A DNA stretch of 64,000 nt from Actinostola sp. cb2023 (taxonomy: Eukaryota; Cnidaria; Anthozoa; Actiniaria; Actinostolidae), in the NCBI GenBank assembly GCA_033675265.1, contig JAUJYZ010000736.1, forward strand, positions 173,793 through 237,792, read 5' to 3'. Below the pieces are notes generated by a model. The model was not told the DNA's origin, did not search any database, and was given only the letters and a program-made list of their open reading frames with translations. The first letter of the stretch is position 1, and each line of letters starts with the position of its first letter. Below, piece by piece: positions 48,951 through 64,000 of this stretch. Made by a program: the position numbers and the translations under genes.

Positions 48951-50473
48951 TATGGCGTCCAATCTCCGCCAAAATTCGATCTTTGCATTTGACATTGTAC
49001 TTTTAGTATTCCGCTTATCTGTGGAATTGGAGATTCAAGTTTTCATTTTGTTCACTCTTTTTTCCAATTCAACATTGTAGTTTAACGTATTGAACATTGT
49101 AGTTTAACGTATTGAACATTGTAGTTTAACGTATTGAACATTGTAGTTTAACGTATTGAACATTGTAGTTTAATAAATGGACATTCGATGTTGATATTGT
49201 ACATTTCAACATGCAACTTGCATGTGTTCGATATCCAACCGCAAACCAGTCAAACGCTGTGAACGTGGGCTCAGTGAACTATCAAAATGCCGCCCTAGGG
49301 GGGACTAACAAAGTCATACTACTCTACCATAGACAGTCGTGTTTTGTAGTCTCTAACAAAATGGCGGAACTCGATGTTATCCAAGTAAGTCAAAGTATTC
49401 CTAACATAAAACGTATAGATTGAACTCAATGAATCCTTTATGAAATTCATTCGTGTCAACGGACATATTTTGCACGATTTAGCATCTTATTACACTGTAT
49501 GTATGTACATGTACTACCAGTTGCAAGCAACCGTTTAGTTTCAATAGCATGACATTTTTTCAAGGCAGCTAAAGAGATCTAAAGACATAACATATTTGTG
49601 GCTAAAACTCTAAATTTCACACGCCAAACGTCGCCGCCTATTAATAATTTAGCTAACTATAGACATTATAAACTTGTAAAAACCGACAAAAAATGTCAAG
49701 CTAAACGGTTGCTTGCAAATGGTAGTTCATGTACGGTGTAGCCGCCGGGTGTAGCCGGTATTATAATTTTAAAGCTTCTTGTATTAGAGCGTATTTATAC
49801 GCGGTATTTGTCCTATTCCAGGATTAAAATAAGATGCTAAATCGTGAAAAATATGTCCATTGACACGAATGAATTTCATAAAGGATTCTTTGAGTTCAAT
49901 CTATACGTTTTATGTTAGGAATACTTTGACTTGGATAACATCGAGTTCCGCCATTTTGTTAGAGACTACAAAACACGACTGTCTATGGTAGAGTAGTATG
50001 ACTTAGTTAGTCCCCCCTAGGGCGGCATTTTGATAGTTCACTGAGCCCACGTTCACAGCGTTGGACTGGTTTGCGGTTGGATATCGAACACATGCAAGTT
50101 ACATGTTGAAATGTACAATATCAACATCGAATGTCCATTTATTAAACTACAATGTTCAATACGTTAAACTACAATGTTCAATACGTTAAACTACAATGTT
50201 CAATACGTTAAACTACAATGTTCAATACGTTAAACTACAATGTTTAATACGTTAAACTACAATGTTCAATACGTTAAACTACAATGTTCAATACGTTAAA
50301 CTACAATGTTCAATACGTTAACTACAATGTTCAATACGTTAAACTACAATGTTGAATTGGAAAAAAGAGTGAACAAAATGAAAACTTGAATCTCCAATTC
50401 CACAGATAAGCGGAATACTAAAAGTACAATGTCAAATGCAAAGATCGAATTTTGGCGGAGATTGGACGCCATA
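48951..50473. mobile_element. Non-autonomous IS3EU-type foldback element
   Basis: Ends TATGGCGTCCAATCTCCGCC and complement, target duplication GTAATC at 48,945-48,950 and 50,474-50,479. First seven bases and target length match the 5.8-kb IS3EU-type element. Long arms (about 600 bp) pair over most of their length and each holds the start of a frame MAELDVIQ with GTAAGT donor (49,360-49,392 and its mirror near 49,930). Arms also carry a 22-bp minisatellite. Confidence 0.8.
49067..49175. repeat. 22-bp minisatellite, left arm (about 5 units)
   Basis: Unit AACATTGTAGTTTAACGTAT plus TG. The mirror array in the right arm (about 50,145-50,355) has about 10 units with one short unit, so the two arms changed length independently. 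Confidence 0.9.
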
Positions 50474-50544
50474 GTAATCGATGCCAATACACACATTGTA
50501 GCTCAACATCTCGGTTTCATCCATACATAAATTCCACGATTAAT

Positions 50545-50715
50545 GATACATAGAGGTTATTAACCGAGCGCGAGATCATCCGTACGGGAAGTTATGGAGC
50601 GAGTTTTTTCGCACGGCCTTATGGCTCAAGCGCGTGGCGCGCGAGCCATAAAATGTGAGAAAAACGAGCTGATCCATAACTTCCCGTACGGACCGAGCAA
50701 GCGAGGTTAATAAGA
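50545..50715. mobile_element. Palindrome opened by TTATTAACCGAGC
   Basis: GTACGGGAAGTTATGGA pairs with TCCATAACTTCCCGTAC around a CGCGTGGCGCGCG core; flanks GGTTATTAACCGAGCG and CGAGGTTAATAAGATGTTTA. Same architecture as 11,885-12,020. Confidence 0.65.
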
Positions 50716-50821
50716 TGTTTATTATATAGCTTTTCCTTACTGTTCTGTTTCATAAATCTCCCAGAGGTCTCGCGACTCAAAATCACGTGGAATAAGTAGT
50801 GAAATCACGAATATCGGTTAT

Positions 50822-50990
50822 TACTCTGGCCCTTCCGAAGGAAGCCCGAGTTATAAAATGGGCTGAGGGCTTTCTTGTTTGTTTTTGTTTTTTTCTCATG
50901 GTCACGGAATGAAGAAAAAATGCGAAGAATGAAGAAAGAATGCGATGTATTTGATCGTATCGAGTTTCAAGATTTCTCAGCATAGATCTT
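50822..50990 (+). repeat. Second copy of the GAAGGAAGCCCGAG repeat
   Basis: Matches 43,022-43,225 in order and orientation, with a changed middle. Confidence 0.6.
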
Positions 50991-50994
50991 CAAG

Positions 50995-52420
50995 CTATTA
51001 AAGGTCAGGATTCTAGTTGATCGTTCGACGATGAAGCTAAGGCGCGTTTGTTTTTGTTATAAATGAAACGACATCTTTCAGAGTGAGCCCACACGAATCG
51101 GCGTATGCTTTTGTCTGTGAAATGAGCGTGTTTACAGCCCGTGTTTTATCGGCTGTTGTACGACGCCGTTCCACAAACTCGAACTCATCAAAAAATTAAT
51201 TGAAAAGCAAATGAAATGAACTCAAAAACTATCATGACCTCGCTATGTTGTCATGTTTGTTGCTAATTGTAATAGTACGTGTACAGCTATGTCCTTGAGT
51301 ATTTATAATTAAACTCACGACCAGCGATGTAACCGTACATCTATTGACAAAAAGCTATATTATGTACAGAAGTCATGCAAACAGTCGAGCTAGTCGAGCT
51401 ATTTTCAGTAACTCATGATGGATGTTTATTTCATTCCACGTTTGCAAAGGTTTTTTTTATAGACCATGCCGTTAAAAACCCGTTAGCAGCTTCGTCGAGC
51501 TTCGCCAGATCATAGTCTGAATGGGTGGGGTAGATAGGTGTCTCCAATTAGTTTCTTGTAAACTAGAAAACATGACACGGTAATAAAATTATTATTATTA
51601 TTATTAATCGTCTGGATGTTATATTATTATGTCTCTGAAGTAGAGAGCAAGGGTTTGATTTTCCAGTAGATTCATAGATAAAGATCTCCGACTCTTGAAG
51701 GTACGCTGTCGTACGTCTTTAAACGTATTTGAGGTCACTTGAGGTCACATCTTTTAAGATTTAAAAATCTAACAGAAGCAGCTTTTGATTTTTAATCGAT
51801 AATTCCTTTCTGATTTCGAGATAAATCGAACAAGATCTTTCAATGTATAGGCAGAGACAGCAGATTGGTCGAGCTTTGTCACATCATACCGTAGTCTGAA
51901 TCAACTGGATGTTTAAAAGATACGAAGTTCGACTTTCCTCTGCGATAACGAAGAAACCAAAGACGTTATCAGAACCGTCTGACCATGAATATGAACCTCA
52001 ACTGGACGTTCCAAGTACGTGCTATGGAAATACGATTCGGAGATTTTTATCTATGCTATACATAGTCTCCCTCGTCACGCAACTGTCAGTCATTGTCAGG
52101 TCTCTCCTCGCGCAACTGACATTGTCCTTGTCATAAGCCCGAGTGTACGCTCATTAAGCGTCTTGTTAATTCTAGTTCTTCACGGGTCACGCGAAACCTT
52201 TGGGTCACGGATCACGAAGAATAATTTATTGAATTCACGTTTCTCGGAAGTTAAAATCAGCTAATCACGCATCACTAGAATACCCCTGTACGACCCTCAA
52301 TAATCATTATCTCAGTTTAATAACGTTACTTTACATAAAACAAATCAAAAAAAATATTAGTCTTCATGGGAGATTCTCGGAAGAAACTAGCTTGCTCAGA
52401 ATTAATTTGTTCAAGTTTTG
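50995..52420. other. Spacer, no gene seen
   Basis: Shares short stretches with 46.0-46.4 kb (ACGAAGTTCG, CGTCACGCAACTGTCA, GCCCGAGTGTACGCTCATT). No supported gene. Confidence 0.4.
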
Positions 52421-52423
52421 TCT

Positions 52424-52560
52424 AAAGCCGCATCTACACGAACAAGTTTTCCTTGACAAGGAAGAATTGGCGATGTTTTTGTCGTCTAAACGAGCAAGTC
52501 TTTCTTGTCAAGGAATTCGAAACTTGTCAAGGAAAACTTGCTCGTGTAGATTCGGCTTAA
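52424..52560. mobile_element. GCCGCATCTACACG-family MITE
   Basis: GCCGCATCTACACGAACAAG at the left pairs with CTTGCTCGTGTAGATTCGGC at the right; inside, TTTCCTTGACAAGGAA repeats. Small and palindromic, no coding. Confidence 0.7.
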
Positions 52561-52989
52561 ATGTTAGAACAGAATATGTTTTTTTGTTGTTGCTTTTATC
52601 ATTAGTATAGGGTCGTATAATTATTTTGTGCTGTTATTTTCGTTGATAATGGTTTAACAAAGCAAAACGTTTCTAAAACCAGTGATAATCGTTATGTAAC
52701 TTGTTTATTGCATTCACACGTTAACCTGCTTCGTTTGCATGAACTCCAATCCCTCGAAATTGTAAAAAGAACCACTAGAAAACATTTTCGGTAGGGTTAA
52801 ATTTCGGGTACGTTTTATGACCTGCAATGACATTTTCGGATCTTTCCAGAAATGCACGCCTCGTATTAGTTGGCAATTACTGGAATTAAATGGTCATATA
52901 GGGTCAGTTAAAGGAAGATTTTCAAGAAGGCCACATTTTTAGAGTAAACGTGTTTTACTTCTTTAAAAAAAAATCCACATCGATTGAAA

Positions 52990-55900
52990 TTACCACTGAT
53001 TTCATTGAAACGCGCCTGACGGAGAAAAGTTCCTGATGCGAGTTTGTCGATTCTCTTCCGTCAATCAAACACATTTTGCGAGATTACCAATTACAACCAA
53101 GGAGCTCAGTTCACTCACATTCGTACGATTGAGAGATAAAAGCGCCTTTGCAATTATATAGTATATAACTCAAAAAGACAAAGAGAAATAATTTTGTAAG
53201 TGATATATTTCATTTTGAGGAATATCTGCACTACTAAATTTGATTGAAATTGACAACCGTTAGTTCTGATTAGTCTCGCGCGCCGTCGCAGAACTTCAAA
53301 GCTGCATTGACAGCCAATGAGCGACTATTTTATTCTAACTAAGATATAATTTAGTTATCAGATCGACAAAAGAGATCTCTAATCTCTCAAACAACCCAAT
53401 GTTTATTGAGGCAAGTTTTTTCTTTGGTTGTAATCAAAGGAGGATATTCATGGTATCCCGTGATGCTCTGCTTTGTTTTGTCACGCTTCGCGCGTAACGA
53501 AAACAAAAATGGCGGAAGGAATTGTACGTTTTTAGAAACATTTCAGGACGAAATTTCATGGACTTATAGACTACTAATGGTAAGTACCTGCATGCACATG
53601 TGTTATCTGTATATTGAATTGATCAATTTTAGTTTCTTTTGGGGAAAATTACGAAAGTAAAAAGGGTTTTATGAGTGAAATAACGAAAAGGTTAATCCGG
53701 GTCAAGTTGCTTTTCGCCTTCGGCTACGTCAACATACCATGAATAAAATAGTTTCTTAAGAGGCTATTTGTGGAGCTTTTTCATAACACAGTACCTAAAA
53801 TTAAAGTTCAGATCCCAGATGTTACACTAATGTCGATAAGACCCTAAGAGACCCACGATTTATCCAGTTTTGAACACAGCAAAAAGACGATATTTTATAA
53901 ACATTCATATACGTATGCTGCTTCTGGTAATATTTATTTACCTTTGGGTTAATCTCCTGAATCATTTCTGAATTTCGTTTTGAATCTCCAATCTCTCTAT
54001 CTAGTCGTTCTGACATACATGTACGATAAGTGAGGTATACATGATCTGTTATTAATATTTCAATGACCTGATTTGTTGAATTTTGTCTTTGAAAAACTAA
54101 TCCAAAGTTTGTTTCTATCAGAGTTGCTGATTTGGTTGCTACATAATGTAGCAACCAAAATTCGCCAGCTCATAGGGTAAGTAGTTCAATCAATATTAAT
54201 GGTTATTCATATTTTTCAATGACTCCATTTTATACATGTTAAATCTTACCGAATTGTATAAACTATTTTCATTTTCTATCAGGTGAAACGCCTTTTAAAA
54301 TTACATTCCTCCCCAAAACAACTTAAATTTCTCCCCAGTAAATGATTTTTGATATTTGTAGTCCTGCATGTTTGTCCATGAAGCACTAAATAAGACTTTT
54401 TCAACTTGATTCATATTTTATTTTGAACCAGCGAATGAATAGAATGTTATTTTATCCTACAGTACTGTACTGTAGATAGAAAATCAGTAATAATAATAAT
54501 TTATACAAATGTACATGTACAACAAATAATAATAACATATTATTGATGTTATTAAACCTCAACAGGGAATTTTCCAAACAACGGATGGACAATAATTAAT
54601 ATACTTTTGCATTGCCATTCACAAAATAACACAATTCTAATGCGCTCTCTGATTGGTTAGCTACTGAGAAAACAAACCCAGTACACTGATGCTTTGTCGT
54701 ATTTTACTTGATCACCACAGGCACAAGTTTGGTTCAGATAAAACGAACGCTGATTGGCTGTTCAAACCATTTTTGATGTAAGGAGAAGTTAGCATTTGAT
54801 TTGGCTACTAAAGTTGCATAAATTCATCTTCAATATAATTTTGTGTCTCGTTATTTTACAAAACAAATAGAAAATGTTTTCCCATGTTTACATAGTCTGC
54901 CATAATCACTCTACCATCATTTGATGCCAAGCCTGACATAGATGACCAAGATGATGACATACATCACCTTCGCTTAATACATCATCTCAGACTCAATAGA
55001 AGGGAAGATACTTCAATATTATTTTGCTCCTGGAAGAGTATTCCTTCCATCCTGCAACCATAAGGCACACACCTCAGCCCCCCCCCCCCCCAGGGGGGGG
55101 GAGGACTCCCTTATAAAAGGGGGTAGGGATACGTGCTCGTTGGAAATTTTGAAAATGACCCCTAAAAGGGACCTGAGTCTTGTCTTGGTGAGCGTGGCAG
55201 CGAATATTTTTACCCCTAAAAGTGACCAATTTAAAAATTTATAAAATACACTAGCATCAAACGCCTTCCACTCTTACAAGTTTAAGACAACGTTGTCATA
55301 TAACTCTTTAAGCTATTTTTAAAGAACGTTTTTAAATATCACTGTTGATTGAATACCCTAAAAGGGACCGGAAAACTCTATTGGTGGTCATTTTTATTTC
55401 TGACACCCTAAGTGGGACCAAAACACGAAAAAAAACACTAAAAGGGACGACGAGCAGCCCCGCCACTTTGGTATCGGAGTTCCCCCCCCCCCCCCCCCCC
55501 CCAATATCAGAATAAGATGGGGATTACTGGTGATATAAATGACATTTGTATTTATAATTCAGTATTATTACATGTCTGCTGTACACCTATTATCGAAATA
55601 TTGTATTGTATTAAACAAGACATATAGGTCATTAAAAAAATTGTCAGTGGTTAACATTGTACATATTATTATATATAAATATATCTATTTTTTTCAAGTA
55701 GTACTCATAGGCTTTAATTAGCATTCTAAGTGCTCTGATCATTGCTATGGATAGTGGCACTATATAAAATGTATTATTATTATTATTAAGATGATGAAAA
55801 ATATGTGTTTGTATTCTGTCCTTCATGGTGATTATAAGGTAAAGATTTAGATAATAAATTAATTTCATAATAGTTGTACAATATAATATATTAATTATTG

Positions 55901-56620
55901 TATTAAAAGTTATTCTTCGACAACAAAATCAGAACACTGATTTGCTTTTGTGGATTAGAGAGGATCTGAAATGCAATAAACAAAAAGATAGGTCATTTAG
56001 AGCACAATTAAACATTAAACAAGTTTTGAAGTCGGAAAAACACATGCATGTATCTGCATGTAGTGATGTACGCAGATTCATCATAAGTACATGATCATTC
56101 AGACGACTGATTGATGCATTCTAAACCAGTAAAGTATCAAGGTTTACATAAAAGAACTAATATTACTTTAAATGGAATATGATAAAATATCCACACACCT
56201 CCATATTACGACCAAGCGATTACTTCGATAATCCGTTAATAGCTGATAATGCAGGGCGATCTTTCACGTAGCTTATATCAGGAAAGCTTACATGGCTGCC
56301 AATTAGTTTTAAAGACATGAATGGCAAAGACTTGACGCTAAAATCATGTAGACATTCGAAATTCACGCAGTATAAAGTACAAGAGTTGAGTTCCCACATC
56401 TGACAGTTTGGCATCCATTTTGAATTTCCCGCAAGCCGCGCAAAGGATTCTGGGGTATTTATACGATAATATGTGTATCGCGCAAAGCATCATGGGATAC
56501 CATGAATATCCTCCTTTGTTGTAATCGGTAGTCTCGTCAAATGTGTTCGATTGGCGGAAGAGAATCCACAAAATTGCACCAGGAACTTTTCTTTGTCGGG
56601 CGCGTATCAATGAAATCAGT
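52990..56620. mobile_element. 3.6-kb inverted-repeat element with unequal arms
   Basis: TTACCACTGATTTCATTGA at 52,991 pairs with its complement ending near 56,624, and the match runs through AAAAGTTCCTG, ATTCTCTTCCG and GATTAC. It resumes at GGAGGATATTCATGGTATCC (53,441 and mirror near 56,510) after about 330 bp present only on the left. That extra piece is the repeat also found at 9,050-9,445. Each arm opens a short frame (MAEGIVRF..., MDAKLSDVG...). The inside holds a poly-G/C-ended element and no recognised transposase; a minus-strand frame at 53,822-54,154 is unidentified. Confidence 0.6.
55077..55502. mobile_element. Second poly-C/G-ended element
   Basis: C-run then G-run then GGACTCCCTTATAAAAGG at the left; CGGAGTTCC and a C-run at the right; repeats of CCTAAAAGGGAC between. 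Related to 41,566-41,985. Confidence 0.7.
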
Positions 56621-57064
56621 GGTAAAGGAACTGAAAACGATAAACAAACACGAAACACAAGGAATGTTATTGAATCAGATCTCAAAGACCAATAGGGCCG
56701 GACAACAGAAAGACAATATATTACAGAAAAGGCCATGCCACAACATCAGAAAACTGTGACACTGCGGGAAACAAGAAAGAACTGTAGGGACAAAACACTG
56801 AGAGAAATACTAATGGATACCAACTTTAAATAAGGAAAGGATTTCGTAAAATGAACAAATTTACAGTAAAAAAATATTTGCTGTTTTCCTTATTTAGCTC
56901 ATCACTGATTGATAAATTAAAACGACTTGTTTTTTAGACTGCAACCAGCGTTAATTTATCTTCCCGATATTTAAAGTAAAAATATTGGCCGGTACTAGAA
57001 TGAAATTGTTACGTTGATAAACCATCAGACGTTTTGTGTGATGTACTTGTATATTCTGTGTGTG

Positions 57065-57515
57065 ATTTCCAAGAAATTTCCAAGGAATTTCCAAGAAATT
57101 TCCAAGGAATTTCCAAGAAATTTCCAAGGAATTTCCAAGGAATTTGCAAAGAATTGCGGAACCACTCCAACCACGAAGAGAAGAATCTGAAAAGCATATG
57201 ATAGCAGCAAAATGTGGCGGGCGATAAAAGGAGTGCTTACAAATATGAAGGCCGGGGTCGGCTGTATTTTCTGTTTTCGATAAAGGAACATTGCACAGTG
57301 ATAACCAATCTGTGGCAAAAATCATGAACGACCACTTTATGTCTATTCGGTAACACCTCATTTTCAAAGAATTTCCAAATAGAATTTCCAAATAGAATTT
57401 TCAAATAGAATTTCCAAAGGATTTCCAAAGGATTTCTAAGGAATTTCCAAGGAATTTCCAAAGAATTTCCAAAGAATTTCCAAAGAATTTCCAAAGAATT
57501 TCCAAAGAATTTCCA
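57065..57515. repeat. GGAATTTCCAA minisatellite in two blocks
   Basis: AAGGAATTTCC / AAGAAATTTCC units of 11-12 bp at 57,065-57,150 and 57,362-57,515, separated by unique sequence. Minus-strand frames rich in WKFLGNSLEI are artefacts. It ends beside the border of duplication block B. Confidence 0.85.
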
Positions 57516-57915
57516 ATGTGAATTGCTGTATATTGTATACATCACGGATACCGCATTTCATTTCATTAACTCGGTAGAGCTATGTTGCTACGCACCAAGT
57601 GAGGACAGACCACACACACCGGGAATTTCGTGCCCTACTCTTAGTCGAACAGTGGTGTGGTTTCTTTTACGTCACTTTGGTTCAAAGTAATGGAGTGTGG
57701 AGAGACGGGACCGCCATTTTATACGTGGTCATCCCAGTGTTTATTTAGTCCACCTATTAAAGACTTCATGTGGAAACTCAGTCCCCCTTTAATTTTCAAT
57801 CAATAATACACAATAAATGTTTTTTTATAATTACTTTTAATATTAGGCATGAGTCAATAGCTTAACAAGTTTTCTGTCAATTCATGCTAAATACACGGCT
57901 GGTCTTTGAAAGTGT

Positions 57916-60831
<2,916 letters not shown>

Positions 60832-61002
60832 TTTACAAGTTCTAAAAAAAGATTTCATAAACGGTGTTAGAAAAATACAGTTACTGCATTCATGAAAAAG
60901 TTAAAGTCATTGTGTCGATAGCTAATAGAACTGATATATAAGATGTCTTACCTGAAGGTCGTCAAACGTCTAACGAGTAAAGTCAGAAAGTTTCTCGTGT
61001 AC

Positions 61003-61008
61003 TTTATA
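61003..61008 (-). promoter_or_regulatory. TATA box of astacin B
   Basis: TATAAA on the minus strand in CATATAAAGTACACGAG as in copy A, followed by a tiny non-coding exon ending CTTCAG at 60952 with donor GTAAGA. Confidence 0.7.
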
Positions 61009-61024
61009 TGCACAGTAAAGGGCA

Positions 61025-61885
61025 GAGGTCAGAACAGACAAACCATGATCTTAATAATTCAAACTTCACCAAAATCCAAAATTTACACATTAAAATGCTT
61101 TAAAAATAATGAAAAGATAGGTTGAAACAGGCTTTTAAAATAGAAAACACAAAAAAATATTCATTCTTTCTCTTCTCGATCATGTTTTTTAGGTTTTTTT
61201 GTTAATTTTTCTGGCCATTTTCCGGTCGATTTGTGCAGGTCTTATTTACATTAAATAAGTGTTAAATTCCACCAACCAAACGGTCGACCAAACAGGCAAA
61301 TACCATTGTTTTGACGAAGGAATAGACGCATTTGTTTCTTAAATTTACTGATAAGATATTTCTAAAAGAATGCAAATATCAATTATATTGTTAAAGTTTA
61401 TTTAGTATTATTATTATTATTATTATTATTTATTGTTACGTTATGTATTTCATCTTGACTGAAGCATGAGTCCCTAAATTTCAATTTCTCATTTGGTAGA
61501 TATTTATTAACAAGAAAACGAAAACAAAAACAAAAATAGTTAAATGAAGTTATTTGTAATCAAAATGTAATGAATACAGAAGACATTTTTCAAAGATTGT
61601 GTTTTTAGGGCGAGTTTAGAAACAGTTCTCTCACCAGCACACACGGTAATTAATTCATGTGTTTTTTGTGAACCAAATACCGACACAATAAACCGTTACA
61701 TCAAATAATATTAATATTTGAACATTCACTAAAATATGCAAAACACTTGTGGCTAATTCAAGGATGGAAACTCGGACAAATAAAAATGACACCATGACAT
61801 CCAAACCTGCAGCCAGCTCATTGTTGACGTTCCATGCATTACTATTGACGACATATTTACATGGTTCTACATTGAGACTCCGTCC
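61025..61885. other. Spacer upstream of astacin B, no gene
   Basis: Aligns with 24,790-25,600 of block A with an ATT microsatellite at 61,405-61,430. Nothing coding seen. Confidence 0.5.
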
Positions 61886-61890
61886 ACACT

Positions 61891-62035
61891 AAGCCGCATC
61901 TACACGAACAAGTTTTACCTTAACAAGTTTTCCTTGACAAGGGAAAATTGACAATTTTTTGTCGTCTACACGAGCAAGTTTTCCTTGTCAAGGAAAACTT
62001 GTCAAGGAAAACTTGATCGTGTAGACGCGGCCTAA
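61891..62035. mobile_element. GCCGCATCTACACG-family MITE
   Basis: GCCGCATCTACACGAACAAG at the left pairs with GATCGTGTAGACGCGGC at the right, with TTTCCTTGACAAGG units inside. It is at the same place as the degenerate copy at 25,603 in block A, so it predates the duplication. Confidence 0.65.
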
Positions 62036-62850
62036 AACGCTAACCTGCATTTTCCTATTGTTTCTGGTAATGAGCTGATTGTTTTCGATTCCCTTGAGGA
62101 TATAGAACAATATATAAAAACGATGCATTTTCAAACGAAAACGCGTACGGAGTAGTGTGGATGGTTCCTGAATTGTCTATACAGTCTATCAGTATATAAT
62201 ATAGGTGACAAGCTAGTGCTTGCACATTAGATTGTCTTTTCCTTTCCTTCTTATCTTTATATCTTGGTCAATTCTAAAATGGGTGGTTATTAGTATAGGT
62301 GCAGCGTTTACACGGTACGGGACAAATTCGAGATAGAACAAGCGTGTTTCATATGCAGCCCGAAAAAGTCCCCCATCGGTTGTAACGCGTATTGAGACTA
62401 TGTGAAATGCGCTATATAAGAACCTAATTATTATTATTATTACATTTACATCGTTACGTTACGATATGGAGCTACAAATAAAGGGATTTGTTCAAAAGTA
62501 CGACTTGGATAGTCTAGAACTAAAGGACTAACATTGAAACGGACAGCACAGGTCATTGTAAACACTATGCCAAGGTACCAATATTTTATCGGTCTCAAAC
62601 GCAACTCGTACGCACCCTTAGAGCGAGGAGGAGCAGTTCTAAAATGACCAAACTTCTGTCTTTTTTAAGCCAATGTTTTCTCGTGTTGAAAATACCTCTT
62701 TCATCATGAGAATCTCAATGGATGGTGGTGTTTGTGTTTGTGGAAGACTCACTGAGAACATTTTATTTATAATGTTCAACATCTTAAAGTTCACCCATTG
62801 GTTTGGTTTCCAATCTCTGTTGTGTGGTATTCATATATATATTTTTTTTA

Positions 62851-63069
62851 CAGCAATATGCAGAAATTCTGATCCTTTTGACTAAAATACATATATATCA
62901 AAGACCTACTTATAATTATGGGATGGCTACGCTGATATTTTTTTTCATAAAGCCTCGCTGGCAGACAACTAGAAAAAATATCAGCGTAGCCATCCCATAA
63001 TTTTAAGTAGGTTTTTTTGATATATATATGTATTTTAGTCAAAAGGATCAGAATTTCTGCATATTGCTG
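62851..63069. mobile_element. Mariner-type MITE, absent from block A
   Basis: Ends CAGCAATATGCAGAAATTCT and complement, flanked by TA. Nearly a complete palindrome (GATGGCTACGCTGATATTTT and complement round a short loop). Block A lacks it at about 26,430, so it came after the duplication. Confidence 0.8.
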
Positions 63070-63507
63070 TATTATAGATATGTCATGTATTTAGTTATAA
63101 CAATACAATACAAAGTGGCTTCGGTAGTAAATATATTTTATTTCATTTCTTTTACGCAAGATTGACAGAGTTTGTTCATGCATTTATGTTTTTATTTATT
63201 CATTCTGCCTTAAATAATTTGCCATTGACTCCTTCATGCAGTACATCCAGTGACCTACGAAAACAACACAGAATTCGGTGAGCTACGTACGTATATACGC
63301 AAATTTCTAAAAAAAAGACATAACAATTTGTTCATGAGTAAGCAGCCAACAGCAACTATAATAATACGGCAGTATTACATTTACAAACAATAACTACACT
63401 CCCAGCATTCTTTATGGTCTTACCTCAATACTTTCCAGTGTCAACCTTAATATTCAACAGTTGTAATGGAAAAACTTACAGTGTTGTTTCGCCGTGACAT
63501 ACCTAAT

Positions 63508-63722
63508 CTACACCTCGATTTCTCCTGGTTTTGGTCCCGTGGGGGGTTTGGTTGGTTTGATAGGATCCCTCATGGCTTCATCAGCTAGAATTTGATCCTC
63601 ATTTTTATCAAGAGGCTTCGTCTCTCCAGTCCCTTCTCCACCTTCAACACGCTGGTTGATCTCGTCGTTTTCTGGTTCTTTCTCTTCTTGGTTCTCGTGT
63701 TTTGATGTCGATTTGGACATTA
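63508..63722 (-). CDS. Small secreted Lys/Glu-rich protein D, exon 2 only
   Basis: Copy of exon 2 of protein C, same length (215 bp), acceptor CACTGCAG, stop TAG. The signal-peptide exon should lie about 0.1-0.2 kb past the window end, judged from block A. Substitutions change charge (KHKN to KHEN, DKAKR to DEAMR), which removes the basic KAKR site; the Pro-rich end KPTKPPTGPKPGEIEV is kept apart from the last residue. Open reading continues upstream through the intron and should not be taken as coding. Confidence 0.65.
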
Positions 63723-64000
63723 CTGCAGTGAAAAGAAAATAACATTCAGTTAAAAATACAGACGACAAAAACAAATATAAAATTATAGATATGATATTCT
63801 TAGGAAACGCTGTGATCGGCTCAATGCTTGGGGAAGCCATTTCAGTGTTTGGCGCCTTAACACACGATGTACGTTTGAACGTCCAGGAAAATGGACATTT
63901 GATATACAAAAATTGGAAAAACACTGACGAATAAATTAAACAATACTATAAATCGAATTTCCGACAATTACTAAAACTGAGTTATATTTCGTATGTTCTT

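Noticed and set aside
57065..57150. Possible LTR or retrotransposon end beside block B
   Set aside because: No LTR pair, primer site or RT/integrase frame seen anywhere near.
56951..57545. WKFLGNSLEI-rich frames as a repeat protein
   Set aside because: They track the GGAATTTCCAA minisatellite and differ only by frame.

Overview
The window is eukaryotic: AT-rich, full of repeats, with small exons joined by GT-AG introns and no operons. The gene content (tandem astacin metalloproteases, a stand-alone P2X7-ballast-type protein, a degenerate kinase) and the mass of short inverted-repeat DNA transposons with poly-G/C-ended elements look most like an anthozoan cnidarian such as a coral or sea anemone. 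That placement is inference from style; nothing here proves the species.

Layout: 0.1-2.5 kb, a three-exon minus-strand gene for a P2X7 cytoplasmic-domain-like zinc protein. 2.88-8.69 kb, a complete DNA transposon with 410-bp inverted repeats, a 6-bp target duplication, a DDE integrase-type transposase and a convergent HECT ubiquitin-ligase-like gene; ends and target size fit the IS3EU superfamily. 9.7-27.4 kb, block A of a segmental duplication on the minus strand, with a small secreted-protein gene (27.5-26.9) followed by an eight-exon astacin gene (24.6-10.9). Intron 4 of this astacin is about 9.8 kb and holds a 2-kb minisatellite plus about 7 kb of foreign repeats. 28-31.6 kb, no clear gene. 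31.6-33.5 kb, a kinase pseudogene cut by a 1-kb transposon. 34.7-35.5 kb, two exons of an unrecognised C2H2-finger protein. 36-57.5 kb, almost wholly repeat-derived: nested inverted-repeat elements, a 1.5-kb near-perfect palindrome, a heptamer satellite, poly-G/C-ended elements and a second IS3EU-type non-autonomous element. 57.5-64.0 kb, block B of the duplication: a compact astacin copy and exon 2 of the second small secreted gene, whose first exon lies past the window edge.

How the genes relate: each block pairs a predicted secreted astacin protease with a small secreted Lys/Glu-rich protein, and the two unrelated proteins end in the same short Pro/Gly/acidic tail. The two blocks act as filled and empty sites for each other, so several transposon insertions can be dated as later than the duplication. 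The other genes are unrelated neighbours, and most of the sequence is transposon debris.
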